The translations under genes were made by a program, and so were the position numbers. Positions 1 through 9,800 of a DNA stretch of 64,000 bases are shown in pieces. The DNA comes from Aquiluna sp. GTDB taxonomy: Bacteria; Actinomycetota; Actinomycetes; Actinomycetales; Microbacteriaceae. Under the pieces are notes generated by a model. That model did no database searches. It was not told the DNA's origin and worked only from the letters and a program-made list of their open reading frames with translations. The DNA is taken from positions 1 to 64,000 of the forward strand of contig JAQWUU010000004.1 in NCBI GenBank assembly GCA_029241985.1, read 5' to 3'. Numbering within the stretch: position 1 is the first letter of the stretch; each line of letters opens with the position of its first letter.

Positions 1-41
1 TGGACTAAACGCGAGCCTTGGTGGTAGGCTTTTGCGCTGAT

Positions 42-117
<76 letters not shown>

Positions 118-155
118 AGATATTCGACTGGTGGGTTGCCGCTAACCGATGGGGC

Positions 156-926
156 TTAGACGTTGAGAGTTCCGATTACTACTACCCATGCCAGTATCGA
201 TTTGGATACCAAGCTCAGAACTATGTAGCCCTTTTCTCCAAACTCGTAGAGCTTCCACTTGCCGACCTTCTTGTACTGCAGCCACATGTTTATGGCGAAG
301 GTGTTGAAGAATAAGAAGGTCAGCAAGAAGCCGAATTGCGCGTAGGCCGGAATCGAATCTGCGATGTTGTTAGTAGAGACCCAGAAATACATTCCTCCCA
401 TGATCCATGGAACAATTCCCGCGACAACTCCAAGGTTGAAGGGCATCCAGCTAGTTTTTTCTGTCAGCTGGTTGTAGCGCTCCATCACGAGACCGAACAT
501 GTTCATCAAGAAGTTGAGAGTGAAGATAAAGACCACCGCGGATATCTCAATCAGACCACCGAGCATCAAAAGCACAACCAGCATTAGAGAAGAAGTAATC
601 GAGTACTCCCACCAGCGCGGAGGGTTGATGCCCTTGGCAATGTTCTGCTCGTAACGACGAACGTAAAAAGGTGATGAGATGCATATGTGGGCGATTGCTG
701 AGAGCAACAGAAATATTGGGCCAATCAGCGCGATGGGAAACTCAAACAGAGTCTCACTAACGGGAAAGATTCCCTGGGGAGTATCAGTGAAGAACCTTGA
801 GATGACGGGGATTTTAGTCTCATCGTTCAAGATGAAAAACAGCGCAATGGCCTGGGCTAAATGAAATACACCCGCCAACCTATTGAAGATTTGCAACTGT
901 CTTCCAAGTTTTGTTTCAGGCTTCAT
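156..926 (-). CDS. Heliorhodopsin
   Basis: 256 aa, 7 TM; FNRLAGVFH near N-terminus, WWEYS with E107, GIVPWI, YIVLSLVSKSILAW with K242 in the last helix; close to remembered HeR-48C12 sequence; SD GGGAG upstream. Confidence 0.95.
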   Translation of the reverse strand: MKPETKLGRQLQIFNRLAGVFHLAQAIALFFILNDETKIPVISRFFTDTPQGIFPVSETLFEFPIALIGPIFLLLSAIAHICISSPFYVRRYEQNIAKGINPPRWWEYSITSSLMLVVLLMLGGLIEISAVVFIFTLNFLMNMFGLVMERYNQLTEKTSWMPFNLGVVAGIVPWIMGGMYFWVSTNNIADSIPAYAQFGFLLTFLFFNTFAINMWLQYKKVGKWKLYEFGEKGYIVLSLVSKSILAWVVVIGTLNV

Positions 927-1216
927 TTGTTTTCTCCCGGTTACTTTAATGAGCCCAAATATTCAGCTCCACGCCATTAAGCCTAAGCGAAACGAAACCA
1001 TAATCAAATTACCAAGCCACCGTGCTTGAGCCTTGGTCGAAGGGGTCTCTGAATCGGCTCACTTATCTTTCATCGGTGGTTCGTGCGCTTGGCTATTTGG
1101 ACCCGAGATTGTTCACCTTTACAGGAATTTTGGTTCAAGTTTGAATTGGTTGTAATCTTTGAGGTACGTGCGACTGCTGTTGTCACAATCTCAACACCCA
1201 ACGAAAGGGATTCAGC

Positions 1217-2401
1217 TTGAAGCCGTCCTCCCGACTGACAGTTCGGCTTGGCGTATCGCAGTTCATTGGATGGAGCTCTGGCTTTTACCTCCCCGCGATT
1301 CTTGCCGTTCCAATATCCCAATCGCTGGGCATTCGCACTGAAACCTTCTTTTGGGCATTTACTATCGCTTTGCTGTTCTCCGCTTTTTTAGGTCCCCGAA
1401 TTGGCAAAGCAATTGACATCTTGGGTGGTAGGCGTGTGCTTCCATTTGGGAACATCGTTTTCATTCTCGGCCTGGTGCTTTTGGCGGCAACTTCATCGGT
1501 AACCATGCTTTTTGCCGCCTGGGTTTTGATCGGCATTGGTGCAGCGATGGGAAACTATGACGCTGCTTTTGCGACAGTTGTGAACTTCTTTGGAGATAAG
1601 TCGAACAAGGTGATTGCCGGGATCACAGTGTTTGTTGGGCTGTCATCGACAATTTCCTGGCCGATCAATGCCTGGGTAAGTGAGAATTTTGGTTGGCAGC
1701 AAGCAGTTTTGGTCTGGGCTTTTGCACACCTTTTGATTGCGCTGCCGTTGAACATGACTATTCCCAAGTTTGATCGCCGAGAGCCAGAAGTTGTTAGCCA
1801 GGTCAGCGCTACTGCAGATAAGAGCCGCATTCGCTTTGATTTGCTAATTGTTTTATTTGCCATCATGTTTGCACTGGAGGCTTTCATGGTTGCTTCGGTA
1901 AACACCACACTTCCGTTTTTGCTTACCGAGCTTGGTGCCAGTGTCGGCTTGGCGCTTCTTGCCGCATCTATCCTCGGCCCCTCCCAAGTTTTGGCGCGAA
2001 TACTACTTGTGGTGCTTGAGCGCAGCATGTCTCCGATCAACATCGCGGGAGTGTCAATGATGGCTCACCCAATTGGTGTTGTGCTGATATTGGTCTTCGG
2101 AGTCAACGGACTGATTCCTTTTGTGATTCTCCATGGGATATCGGTGGGGCTCGATCCGTTTATTCGAGGCACACTGCCACTGTTGTTTTTCGGTCCGGAG
2201 CAGTTCGGAGAGCGCCAGGGCTACATAATGATGCTTTCGAAAATCGTCGGTGCATTTAGCCCGCTGCTTCTCACCCTGATTGTCGTGATAAATCCCACGG
2301 TCGGAATCATCACGACTATGTCAATGGGCCTAGGTGCTTCAGCACTCTTGTTTTGGTTGAGCGTGATTAGGAAAACACGGCTAGCAAACCTAGCTGGCTA
2401 A
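1217..2401 (+). CDS. MFS transporter
   Basis: 394 aa polytopic protein, MFS-like GPRIGKAIDILGGRRVLPFG loop; TTG start with AAAGGGA SD. Confidence 0.8.
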   Translation: MKPSSRLTVRLGVSQFIGWSSGFYLPAILAVPISQSLGIRTETFFWAFTIALLFSAFLGPRIGKAIDILGGRRVLPFGNIVFILGLVLLAATSSVTMLFAAWVLIGIGAAMGNYDAAFATVVNFFGDKSNKVIAGITVFVGLSSTISWPINAWVSENFGWQQAVLVWAFAHLLIALPLNMTIPKFDRREPEVVSQVSATADKSRIRFDLLIVLFAIMFALEAFMVASVNTTLPFLLTELGASVGLALLAASILGPSQVLARILLVVLERSMSPINIAGVSMMAHPIGVVLILVFGVNGLIPFVILHGISVGLDPFIRGTLPLLFFGPEQFGERQGYIMMLSKIVGAFSPLLLTLIVVINPTVGIITTMSMGLGASALLFWLSVIRKTRLANLAG

Positions 2402-2435
2402 GGGTTTCTATCTGAGCTTCTGCCACTATTTCATT

Positions 2436-3047
2436 ATGACCTGGCAAACCTGGATTCTTTACGCTGTTGCGGCAGCGGGGTTGTCGTTGACTCCAGGCCC
2501 AAACGGGCTCTTGGCCCTCACCCACGGAGCCTTATATGGCGCCAAGAAAACTATCGCAACGATTATGGGTGGGTCACTCGGGTTTGCCCTGATTATCGGG
2601 TTGTCAATGTTTGGCATCGGTGCGCTTCTGGCGACAGCCGCCGGGTGGCTCGTGGTCTTGAAATGGGCAGGTGGCGCGTATCTGGTGTGGCTTGGCGTGC
2701 AGCTGATCCGAGCTGACCCGATAAGAATTCAAGCTGTTGAAAATCCCAAAAACATCACGGCAAGTTCGCTCTTTAGCCAGGGATTATTTTCCGCGCTCAG
2801 CAACCCCAAGGGCATTCTGTTCTTCGTGGCCTTCTTGCCGCAATTTGTTGGAACGGAGACTTCTCTTTTCACTCAGTTTCTGATCATGGCGCTGACTTTT
2901 GTTCTAATCGAATTTGGCTATGAAATTGCAGTTGCCTCGATGGCGGACAAGATCAAGCCGTGGCTTGCGAAGGCGGGAAAGAAGTTCAACCTATTTATTG
3001 GTTTGGTTTTTGTGATTATTGGCGTGCTGTTACCCCTTAGAGGTTAA
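2436..3047 (+). CDS. LysE/RhtB family amino-acid exporter
   Basis: LSLTPGPNGLLALTHGALYGAKKTI N-terminus, about 200 aa, polytopic. Confidence 0.85.
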   Translation: MTWQTWILYAVAAAGLSLTPGPNGLLALTHGALYGAKKTIATIMGGSLGFALIIGLSMFGIGALLATAAGWLVVLKWAGGAYLVWLGVQLIRADPIRIQAVENPKNITASSLFSQGLFSALSNPKGILFFVAFLPQFVGTETSLFTQFLIMALTFVLIEFGYEIAVASMADKIKPWLAKAGKKFNLFIGLVFVIIGVLLPLRG

Positions 3048-3505
3048 AGTCCGAGGTGCTCTCGCAGAAACTCGATGTGACCCTTTGCCTTTACGTTATA
3101 GAAAACGTGGCTCACGAAACCTTCTTTGTCGACCACCAATGTTGACCTAATGGTTCCCTCATACTCCTTGCCATACATTTTCTTGAGGCCGAAGGCTCCG
3201 TAGGCTTTCTGGACGGCGCTATCTTCATCACTCAGCAGGTTGAAGTTGAGGCCCTCTTTTTCCTGGAACTTCTTAAGCTTTCCGGGCTTGTCGGGAGAGA
3301 TTCCTAAAACGGTGTAGCCGGCTGATTTCAGCGAATTGATGTTGTCTCTGAAGTCGCAGGCTTGGGTTGTGCAGCCCGGGGTTGCCGCAGCCGGGTAAAA
3401 GTAGACAATTACGTTCTCACCTTTGCAATCAGATAGTGAGACCGAGTCTCCGTCTTGGTTTAGCAGTGTGAAGTCAGGTGCCGCGGTTCCAATTTCTAGT
3501 GTCAT
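3044..3505 (-). CDS. bcp: Thioredoxin-dependent peroxiredoxin, Bcp type
   Basis: PAAATPGCTTQACDFRD peroxidatic Cys motif. Confidence 0.92.
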   Translation of the reverse strand: MTLEIGTAAPDFTLLNQDGDSVSLSDCKGENVIVYFYPAAATPGCTTQACDFRDNINSLKSAGYTVLGISPDKPGKLKKFQEKEGLNFNLLSDEDSAVQKAYGAFGLKKMYGKEYEGTIRSTLVVDKEGFVSHVFYNVKAKGHIEFLREHLGL

Positions 3506-3579
3506 GAATAAAACAATAAGCTTTGGGAGCGATTTATTTCCGAGCTAAGGCTCAGGTCGTAGACACTGAAAGCGGATGC

Positions 3580-4179
3580 GTGCTAGCAATAACTACCGGC
3601 TTAGCCAGCGGACTTGCGCTGATTATCGCAATAGGGGCGCAAAATGCCTTTGTGCTCCGCCAGGGTGTTTCCAGGCAGCACGTGCTGCCAATCGTGCTTT
3701 TTTGCGCTGTGGCAGACGCAGCTCTGATAGGTGCTGGAATCTTGGGCTTGGGTGCAGTAATCGAATCAGTGCCCGGGCTTTTGTTGATTTTGAGATATCT
3801 AGGTGCCGCCTATTTGATTTGGTTTGGAATTGGTTCGGTGAAGCGCGCACTCAACCCAGACATATTGGAGCAGGGGCAGGCATCTGCCATGACCCTTCTC
3901 AAGGCCATGGGTACCGTCGCTGCGCTGACATTTTTGAATCCGCATGTCTACATAGACACTGTGATCTTGCTTGGCTCGATTGGGAATCAGTTTGAATCAG
4001 ATCGCTGGTTTTTCTGGCTTGGTGCCAGCGTGGGAAGTTTCCTATGGTTTTTCAGCCTCGGCTACTTATCCAGGTTCCTAACTCGCTTCACCTCCTCGGT
4101 CAGGTTCTGGCGGGTCCTCGATTCGGCAATCGCTGTCGTTGTATTTAGTATTGCGGGCTACTTGATTTTGGGCGCTTAG
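3580..4179 (+). CDS. LysE/ArgO family amino-acid exporter
   Basis: ALIIAIGAQNAFVLRQG motif; start set to GTG 3580 (ORF track opens at 3523). Confidence 0.85.
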   Translation: MLAITTGLASGLALIIAIGAQNAFVLRQGVSRQHVLPIVLFCAVADAALIGAGILGLGAVIESVPGLLLILRYLGAAYLIWFGIGSVKRALNPDILEQGQASAMTLLKAMGTVAALTFLNPHVYIDTVILLGSIGNQFESDRWFFWLGASVGSFLWFFSLGYLSRFLTRFTSSVRFWRVLDSAIAVVVFSIAGYLILGA

Positions 4180-4224
4180 GTCCAATGAAAAGCAGCAATC
4201 TCCAAGCTAGGGCATAATCGAAGA

Positions 4225-5373
4225 ATGCGTCCTGAAGACAGTTTTACGAACTATGCAAACCGCTCTAGTACCAAGTGGCTGAGGTATGACGCGGACGTAC
4301 TGCCAATGCACGTCGCGGAGATGGATTTCGAGGTTGCCAAGCCAATCAGAGACAAGATCTCTGAGATGGCACTAAATTCGGACCTCGGTTACCTGGGGAT
4401 TTTCCCTGGCATCGGACCGGCTTTTGCCAGTTTCGCCAAAAGGCGATGGGGCTGGGAAGTGGACCCCACAGGCATCAAGCTAGCAACCGATGTAGGCGTT
4501 GCTGCGGTTGAAATACTAAAAACTGTCACGAGTCCAGGGGACCGGGTGCTGATTAACTCCCCTGTCTACGCGGCATTTTTTGCCTGGATAAAGGAGGCGG
4601 GCTGTGTGCCTCACGATGCACCTCTTGAACTTGATGGTGAAACCTGGAAGCTCGACCTTGCAGCGATCAGGGCTGCATTTGAGCAAGGCGTGAAGGTGTT
4701 CCTGCTTTGCTCGCCGCAAAACCCTATTGGCCGCATCCACACTGCCCAGGAACTCACTGAAATTGCGATGCTAGCCAAGGAGTTTGACGTCCTAGTGATT
4801 TCCGACGAGATTCATGCCCCGCTTAGTTGGGGTCCGTTCACCCCGTACTTATCTCTTGGTAGTCAGGCGACGGAAACCGGCGTGACAATAACCTCTAGCT
4901 CAAAAGCATGGAACACTGCCGGGTTGAAAGCAGGCTTTCTGGTGACTCAGTCTGATGCGGTTAGATCCAAGCTCGCGGGTCTTCCAGAGGCAATGCAGTG
5001 GCGTTCCTCAATTCTTGGTGCACATGCGATGGTGAGTGCCTACACCGAGAGTGTCGACTGGCTTGATGAGACGGTCGCCACCCTTCAAGAAAACCTCGAG
5101 CACTTGCGTCATGAGGTTTCAACGATGCTGCCTAAAGCCAAAATGTTCGAACTGGAGGCTACATATTTGGCCTGGATCGACCTGGAGGCGTATGGAATTC
5201 CAGATTTAGCAAACACAATTCTCAAGGAGGCAAAGGTTTCGGTGAACGCAGGCCCTGACCACAGCCCAGGGGATGATTTCCAAGGCTTTATTCGCTTCAA
5301 CTTCGCAACCTCCAAACCGAGAATCACAGAGGCCGTTAGGCGCATCAGCGAGCTTTGCGAAGGGCCTCAGTAA
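4225..5373 (+). CDS. PLP-dependent aminotransferase, MalY/PatB C-S lyase type
   Basis: MHVAEMDFEVAKPI, SDEIHAPL, SSSKAWNTAGLK PLP lysine motif. Confidence 0.87.
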   Translation: MRPEDSFTNYANRSSTKWLRYDADVLPMHVAEMDFEVAKPIRDKISEMALNSDLGYLGIFPGIGPAFASFAKRRWGWEVDPTGIKLATDVGVAAVEILKTVTSPGDRVLINSPVYAAFFAWIKEAGCVPHDAPLELDGETWKLDLAAIRAAFEQGVKVFLLCSPQNPIGRIHTAQELTEIAMLAKEFDVLVISDEIHAPLSWGPFTPYLSLGSQATETGVTITSSSKAWNTAGLKAGFLVTQSDAVRSKLAGLPEAMQWRSSILGAHAMVSAYTESVDWLDETVATLQENLEHLRHEVSTMLPKAKMFELEATYLAWIDLEAYGIPDLANTILKEAKVSVNAGPDHSPGDDFQGFIRFNFATSKPRITEAVRRISELCEGPQ

Positions 5374-5377
5374 TCAG

Positions 5378-5836
5378 ATGACGGCTGTGGTTTCCAAGTC
5401 TCAGGTTGAACAGCTGGCAACTGAGTTGTTGCAGGCCAATGGCCTAATTCAGTATTCATTTGGCTTTGACAGGGCTGTGAGGCGGGCGGGACAATGTGAT
5501 TTTTCTAATCGGCGAATCACCCTAAGTAAGCACTTTATTGAAAATTCAACCTTGGACTCCATTCACCAGGTTTTGCTCCATGAAATAGCGCATGCTTTGG
5601 TGGGTCAAGATGTCGGCCATGGAAAAGCCTGGAAGCAAAGGGCGAGTTTGCTGGGATATCGTCACGAGAAGCTTGACGGCGCTGCCATTGCCAAAAACTC
5701 AGCTAAATATCTCGGCTTGTGTGCAGTAGGCCACAGGCACTACCGAATGAGAAGACCAACCAGGGCGTTGAGTTGCCAGTTGTGCAATCCGAGTTTTTCC
5801 AGAAAACACCTAATCGGTTGGACTTCAAATAATTAG
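5378..5836 (+). CDS. SprT-like zinc metalloprotease
   Basis: LLHEIAHALVGQDVGHGKAWK and C-terminal GHRHYRMRRP..SCQLC zinc ribbon; ATG at 5378. Confidence 0.85.
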   Translation: MTAVVSKSQVEQLATELLQANGLIQYSFGFDRAVRRAGQCDFSNRRITLSKHFIENSTLDSIHQVLLHEIAHALVGQDVGHGKAWKQRASLLGYRHEKLDGAAIAKNSAKYLGLCAVGHRHYRMRRPTRALSCQLCNPSFSRKHLIGWTSNN

Positions 5837-6690
5837 CTCGGGCCGATCAAAAGTGCGCTGATTAGTGCACCTGCAAAGAAATTTAGCCAAATGAATCTCT
5901 TCCAACCCCGGTTCGCCTGCTCGCAAGTTTCGTCAGTGATACTGAACTCTCTTGCAGTGACAATCAAGTAGGGGACTGCAGCAAGACATGCAAATACAAA
6001 TCGACCCGGCAGGTAAGTAAGAGCAAGGCCCGCGAATAGGTAGAAGCCAAAAGCCAAACGGACCGTGAGCCTTGCACCAAAGAAGGTCGCGATAGACGCT
6101 ATGCCGGCTTCGCGGTCAGCGCGAATATCCTGGACAGCACCGAAGGCATGCGAAGCCATTCCCCAGAGCAAAAAGGCAGAAATCGATACGACGAGCTCAA
6201 GACTTGCAACACTCACCCCAGCAAGCACCAGTCCATAAACCAGCGGCCCGAGAAAGTGGGTGGCCGAGGTAAACGAATCCAGAATTGGGATTTCCTTGAA
6301 CCTCAGATATTTAGCGGAGTAGGCCACCACAGCAAACAGAATAATTAGCAAAGTTATGTTTGCTGCGGTGCTCCCGATAAACATCAGGTAGATGACGAAG
6401 GGTAGGGCTATCAAGCTTGCGAGTAACAAAGTTGCCCTGTGGTACTTGGGCTCTAGAAGCGCGCCCTCAAGCCCGCCCTTTCTTGGGTTGGTGAGATCTG
6501 ACTCGTAGTCAAAAACATCGTTGACGCCGTACATCAAAAGGTTGTAAGGAATCAGGAAGAAGAACGCCCCTATCAAAAGTTCAGGCGAGACTGATCCGGT
6601 GCTTAGAAAGTAAGCCACTGCAAACGGGAAGGCCGTGTTGATCCACGAAATCGGCCGGGATGACACAAAGAGTCTTGAAACCAGCTTCAC
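5833..6690 (-). CDS. crtEb: UbiA-family prenyltransferase, probable lycopene elongase
   Basis: NDVFDYESDLTNPRKGGLEG and DIRADREAGIAS Asp-rich motifs; last gene of the crt operon. Confidence 0.85.
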   Translation of the reverse strand: MKLVSRLFVSSRPISWINTAFPFAVAYFLSTGSVSPELLIGAFFFLIPYNLLMYGVNDVFDYESDLTNPRKGGLEGALLEPKYHRATLLLASLIALPFVIYLMFIGSTAANITLLIILFAVVAYSAKYLRFKEIPILDSFTSATHFLGPLVYGLVLAGVSVASLELVVSISAFLLWGMASHAFGAVQDIRADREAGIASIATFFGARLTVRLAFGFYLFAGLALTYLPGRFVFACLAAVPYLIVTAREFSITDETCEQANRGWKRFIWLNFFAGALISALLIGPS

Positions 6691-6974
6691 AGTTTGGTCC
6701 TAAAGAAATTGAAAAGTGATGGAACTACAACGATAGCTAGCACGGTGTAGGCAAAGTCTTCAATTGGGGCAAGGCCGATGGTTATACCGGAGATTTTCCC
6801 CGGGTCATAAGCCACAATTCCGGTGCCAATAATCACATTATCGAAGATTGCAGTAAGGGTGAGCATCACTCCCGTTGTTGCCAGAAGCGGCTTGGCCACG
6901 AGCCACTTGCGCATTAGAAAGCCATAAACGGAAAGCACTGAAATGACAGTCAAGGTCAAAAGTAGATAGCACAT
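6687..6974 (-). CDS. crtYf: Lycopene cyclase subunit, heterodimeric type
   Basis: 95 aa, 3 TM, DNVIIGTGIVAYDPGKISGITIGLAPIEDFAYT (PIEDF motif). Confidence 0.88.
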   Translation of the reverse strand: MCYLLLTLTVISVLSVYGFLMRKWLVAKPLLATTGVMLTLTAIFDNVIIGTGIVAYDPGKISGITIGLAPIEDFAYTVLAIVVVPSLFNFFRTKL

Positions 6975-7297
6975 TTGCCAAACCTCCTTGCAAACCCAAG
7001 GTAGACAAGGAGTGTGTTGTAGCTAAGGAGTATTAGGAAGAAGAGTTCTTCTAGAGGAAGCTCCGGAGCAAGCAATAATCCGGAGAGGTGCGGTGCATCT
7101 CCGCGGAAGAAAATACCAAGGGCTATTCCGGCTAGATCCCAAACCAGGAAAAGTACAACGGCTATTGCGATTGAAAGCCCAGCTGCCCTAGCAGAGGTTG
7201 AGAATGCCAGTTTGTGCCGGATGTCTAGCAAAACAAGGCCGCAGATTGAAAAAAGTAGGGCCGCTAAGTAAAGGAAGGGAGTAATTGCTTCAATCAA
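6956..7297 (-). CDS. crtYe: Lycopene cyclase subunit, heterodimeric type
   Basis: 113 aa, 3 TM, LLAPELPLEELFFLILLSYNTLL (PLEE motif). Confidence 0.88.
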   Translation of the reverse strand: MIEAITPFLYLAALLFSICGLVLLDIRHKLAFSTSARAAGLSIAIAVVLFLVWDLAGIALGIFFRGDAPHLSGLLLAPELPLEELFFLILLSYNTLLVYLGFARRFGKCAIYF

Positions 7298-8871
7298 CTA
7301 ATTCCCTTCCACCTCTGGACCTTTGTTAGCTCCTTGGCGATCGGTCCGGAAGAGCGGTCGTTTACTAAGTGCTTATAAACCAGCTCAGCTCCGATCAAAC
7401 ACATCGGCAAACCAATTCCCGGGATGGTGTTGTGCCCGGTGTAGAAAAGGTTCTTGAGCTTCCTGGAGTAGTTCTTTGGTCTAAAAAATGCACTTTGGGT
7501 CAGAGTGTGGGCCATGCCAAGGGCAGTTCCGCTCCAGGCATTAAGTTCATTTTCGAAGTTAGCTGGGCCCATTGATCTACGAACAACGATCCTGTCCGCT
7601 AGATCTGGAATATCACACCACTTTGCAATCTGATCGATTACTTTGTCAGCCTCTAACTCAAAAGCTACATCACCGGCCCGATCAATACCACCTGCACCGA
7701 TCGATGGATCTGGTGCGATAGGAACCAGTACGAAGAGGTTTTCGTGTCCCTCTGGGGCTACTGAATCGTCAGTCTTCGATGGATTGCAAATGTACAGGGA
7801 GGCTGGAGTTGGGATTCGGCTCTTGCCGTCTGCCTTGCGGAAAACTTCGGCAAAGTTTGAGTCCCAGTCTTTGGTGTACAAAAGTGTGTGGTGATTGAGC
7901 TGGGGCAGTTCACCCTTGACGCCCAAATAAAGCAGCATTGCTGAGGGGCCCGGGGTTTTCTTGTCCCACCATTTCTGCGGGTAAGTCTGGTGCTCTTTAC
8001 TGAGCAGCTTTGTCTCGACGTGATGCAGGTCGGCGCTCGCAACTACAACATCCGCAAAAATCTCAGATTGGCCAATCTCTATACCGACAGCCTTGTTGCC
8101 ATGGGTCAGGATCTTTGAAACGGGTGAGCCGGTGTGGATCTCCACACCGTGATGCTTTGCAAGTCTGACGATTGCTTCGATAACGGTGTGAAGACCACCT
8201 TTTGGATAAAAAACACCCTGCTTCATATCAACGTGCGTCATCAGGTGATACATGCTCGGGGTGTCGTAGGGCGAAGCCCCCAGAAAAACAGCCGGAAAGT
8301 TCAGCATTTTCTTCAGGCGCTCATCCTTTACGTATTCGCCCGAAAATGAGTACAGCGGCTTAATCAAAAGCTTGAGAAAGCGCCCGAGTTTGGCGATAAC
8401 TTCCGGCTGCACAAAGCTTCTAGCGTCCATGAAGTTTGTGTAGAGGAAGTGTTTGATGGACAGTTCGTAGGCACTCTCTGCGCTTTTGAGGTAACGCTCT
8501 AAACCTTCAGAGGAGCCCTCTTCGATTGAATCGAAGAGGGCTTTGATCCCCTCAACGTTATCTGGCATCAGTAGAGAGTCGCCAAGACCTTCATTTCTGG
8601 TCTGGTAAGCCGGGTTCAGCCTCACTAGATCCAGTTCTTTGTCAGCCGTGGTGCCCATAAGTTTGAAGAATTGCTCAAACGCGTCCGGCATCAAATACCA
8701 GCTCGGCCCCATATCAAAGCGGAAGCCGTCTTTTTCCCAGACATCTGCTCTGCCACCAAGACTGTTGTTTGCTTCAAAGAGCTGAACCTTCATCCCAGCC
8801 TTGGCAAGCAGTGCTGCCGAGGCAAGACCTGCGATTCCTCCACCAACTACAACGGCGCTTTTAGTACTCAA
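7294..8871 (-). CDS. crtI: Phytoene desaturase
   Basis: N-terminal GGGIAGLASAALLAKAGMKVQLFEAN, C-terminal YTGHNTIPGIGLPMCLIGAELV. Confidence 0.95.
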   Translation of the reverse strand: MSTKSAVVVGGGIAGLASAALLAKAGMKVQLFEANNSLGGRADVWEKDGFRFDMGPSWYLMPDAFEQFFKLMGTTADKELDLVRLNPAYQTRNEGLGDSLLMPDNVEGIKALFDSIEEGSSEGLERYLKSAESAYELSIKHFLYTNFMDARSFVQPEVIAKLGRFLKLLIKPLYSFSGEYVKDERLKKMLNFPAVFLGASPYDTPSMYHLMTHVDMKQGVFYPKGGLHTVIEAIVRLAKHHGVEIHTGSPVSKILTHGNKAVGIEIGQSEIFADVVVASADLHHVETKLLSKEHQTYPQKWWDKKTPGPSAMLLYLGVKGELPQLNHHTLLYTKDWDSNFAEVFRKADGKSRIPTPASLYICNPSKTDDSVAPEGHENLFVLVPIAPDPSIGAGGIDRAGDVAFELEADKVIDQIAKWCDIPDLADRIVVRRSMGPANFENELNAWSGTALGMAHTLTQSAFFRPKNYSRKLKNLFYTGHNTIPGIGLPMCLIGAELVYKHLVNDRSSGPIAKELTKVQRWKGIS

Positions 8872-9761
8872 GGCTTGGCTCCTAGCAAAGTTTTTGCAAG
8901 CAAAATTAGCTTGCGTAAGTTGTTAACCGAAATACGGGCCTGAATTAGTTCCTCGGCTTTGGTTTTTGCAATCTTTTTATTGAGCTCCTGAAAAAGCAAC
9001 TGTGCAGCCGTGACTGCTTTTCTAGGTGAGGCTGGCAATAGCGGAAGAGCTAGAGCGGAAACACGAAGGTCATTCTCAATGTCCGCAACCAGAGCATTTT
9101 TCACATCATCGTTAAAGGTCTTCACATCAACGCCAGGAAAGTAGCTCCGTCCCAGTTTTTCGAAGTCCGATGCCAAATCTCTTAGAAAGTTCACTTTTTG
9201 AAACGCTGCACCCAAAGCTCTTGCTCCAGTAACCATCGTGGTTTTTTCATGCTCTGAATATTTGTGCCCGTGCACGAAGGCCGCCAAGCACATCAGCCCC
9301 ACCACCTCGGCGCTGCCGTAGACGTAGCGCTGGAAAGATGCCTGATCGTGAATCGTCTCAGTCAGGTCCTGACGCATCGAGAAGAAAAATGGTTCGACTA
9401 TTTCTTTTTTGATTCCGACTTCTCTTGCGGTGAGCGCAAAGGAATGGATAATCAAGTTCGTAGAGAAACCCCGCTTCATGGCCAGGTAGGTTTCGTTCTC
9501 AAAATCAGTTAGCAGTTGACCCGGATCGAGGTCAGCCTCAATGATCGCTGCCTCGGCAGCCGACCCGTCAACGATTTCATCGGCAACGCGCACAAGAGCG
9601 TAAATGTTTTCGATGTGAGCGCGTAGTTGCTTGGTAATAATCCTGGTGGCAAGGCCAAAAGAAGTTGAATAGGAGTAGATGACTTCTTTGCTAGCGCGGT
9701 GCGCTGCGATGTTATAAAGCGCCAAACCGGTGGGCACCTTGGTCGTATCTTGTTTTTCCAC
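8868..9761 (-). CDS. crtB: Phytoene synthase
   Basis: YSTSFGLATRI, ALVRVADEIVDG, VNFLRDLASDFEKLGRSYFPG; GTG 9761 chosen over the 9812 start because the latter overlaps ilvD. Confidence 0.92.
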   Translation of the reverse strand: MEKQDTTKVPTGLALYNIAAHRASKEVIYSYSTSFGLATRIITKQLRAHIENIYALVRVADEIVDGSAAEAAIIEADLDPGQLLTDFENETYLAMKRGFSTNLIIHSFALTAREVGIKKEIVEPFFFSMRQDLTETIHDQASFQRYVYGSAEVVGLMCLAAFVHGHKYSEHEKTTMVTGARALGAAFQKVNFLRDLASDFEKLGRSYFPGVDVKTFNDDVKNALVADIENDLRVSALALPLLPASPRKAVTAAQLLFQELNKKIAKTKAEELIQARISVNNLRKLILLAKTLLGAKP

Positions 9762-9800
9762 ACCTTCAGGGTATCGCGATATAAAAAGTAAGATTGAACT

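Noticed and set aside
1-27. Possible C-terminus WTKREPWW-stop of an upstream gene
   Set aside because: Only eight codons visible at the window edge; cannot be identified or distinguished from chance.
927-1216. 290-bp gap between heliorhodopsin and MFS gene examined for ncRNA or small ORFs
   Set aside because: No convincing hairpin-terminator, riboswitch core or SD-preceded ORF could be seen.
1555-2043. 162-aa minus-strand ORF inside the MFS gene
   Set aside because: Antisense shadow ORF of a well-supported transporter; no motif or SD.
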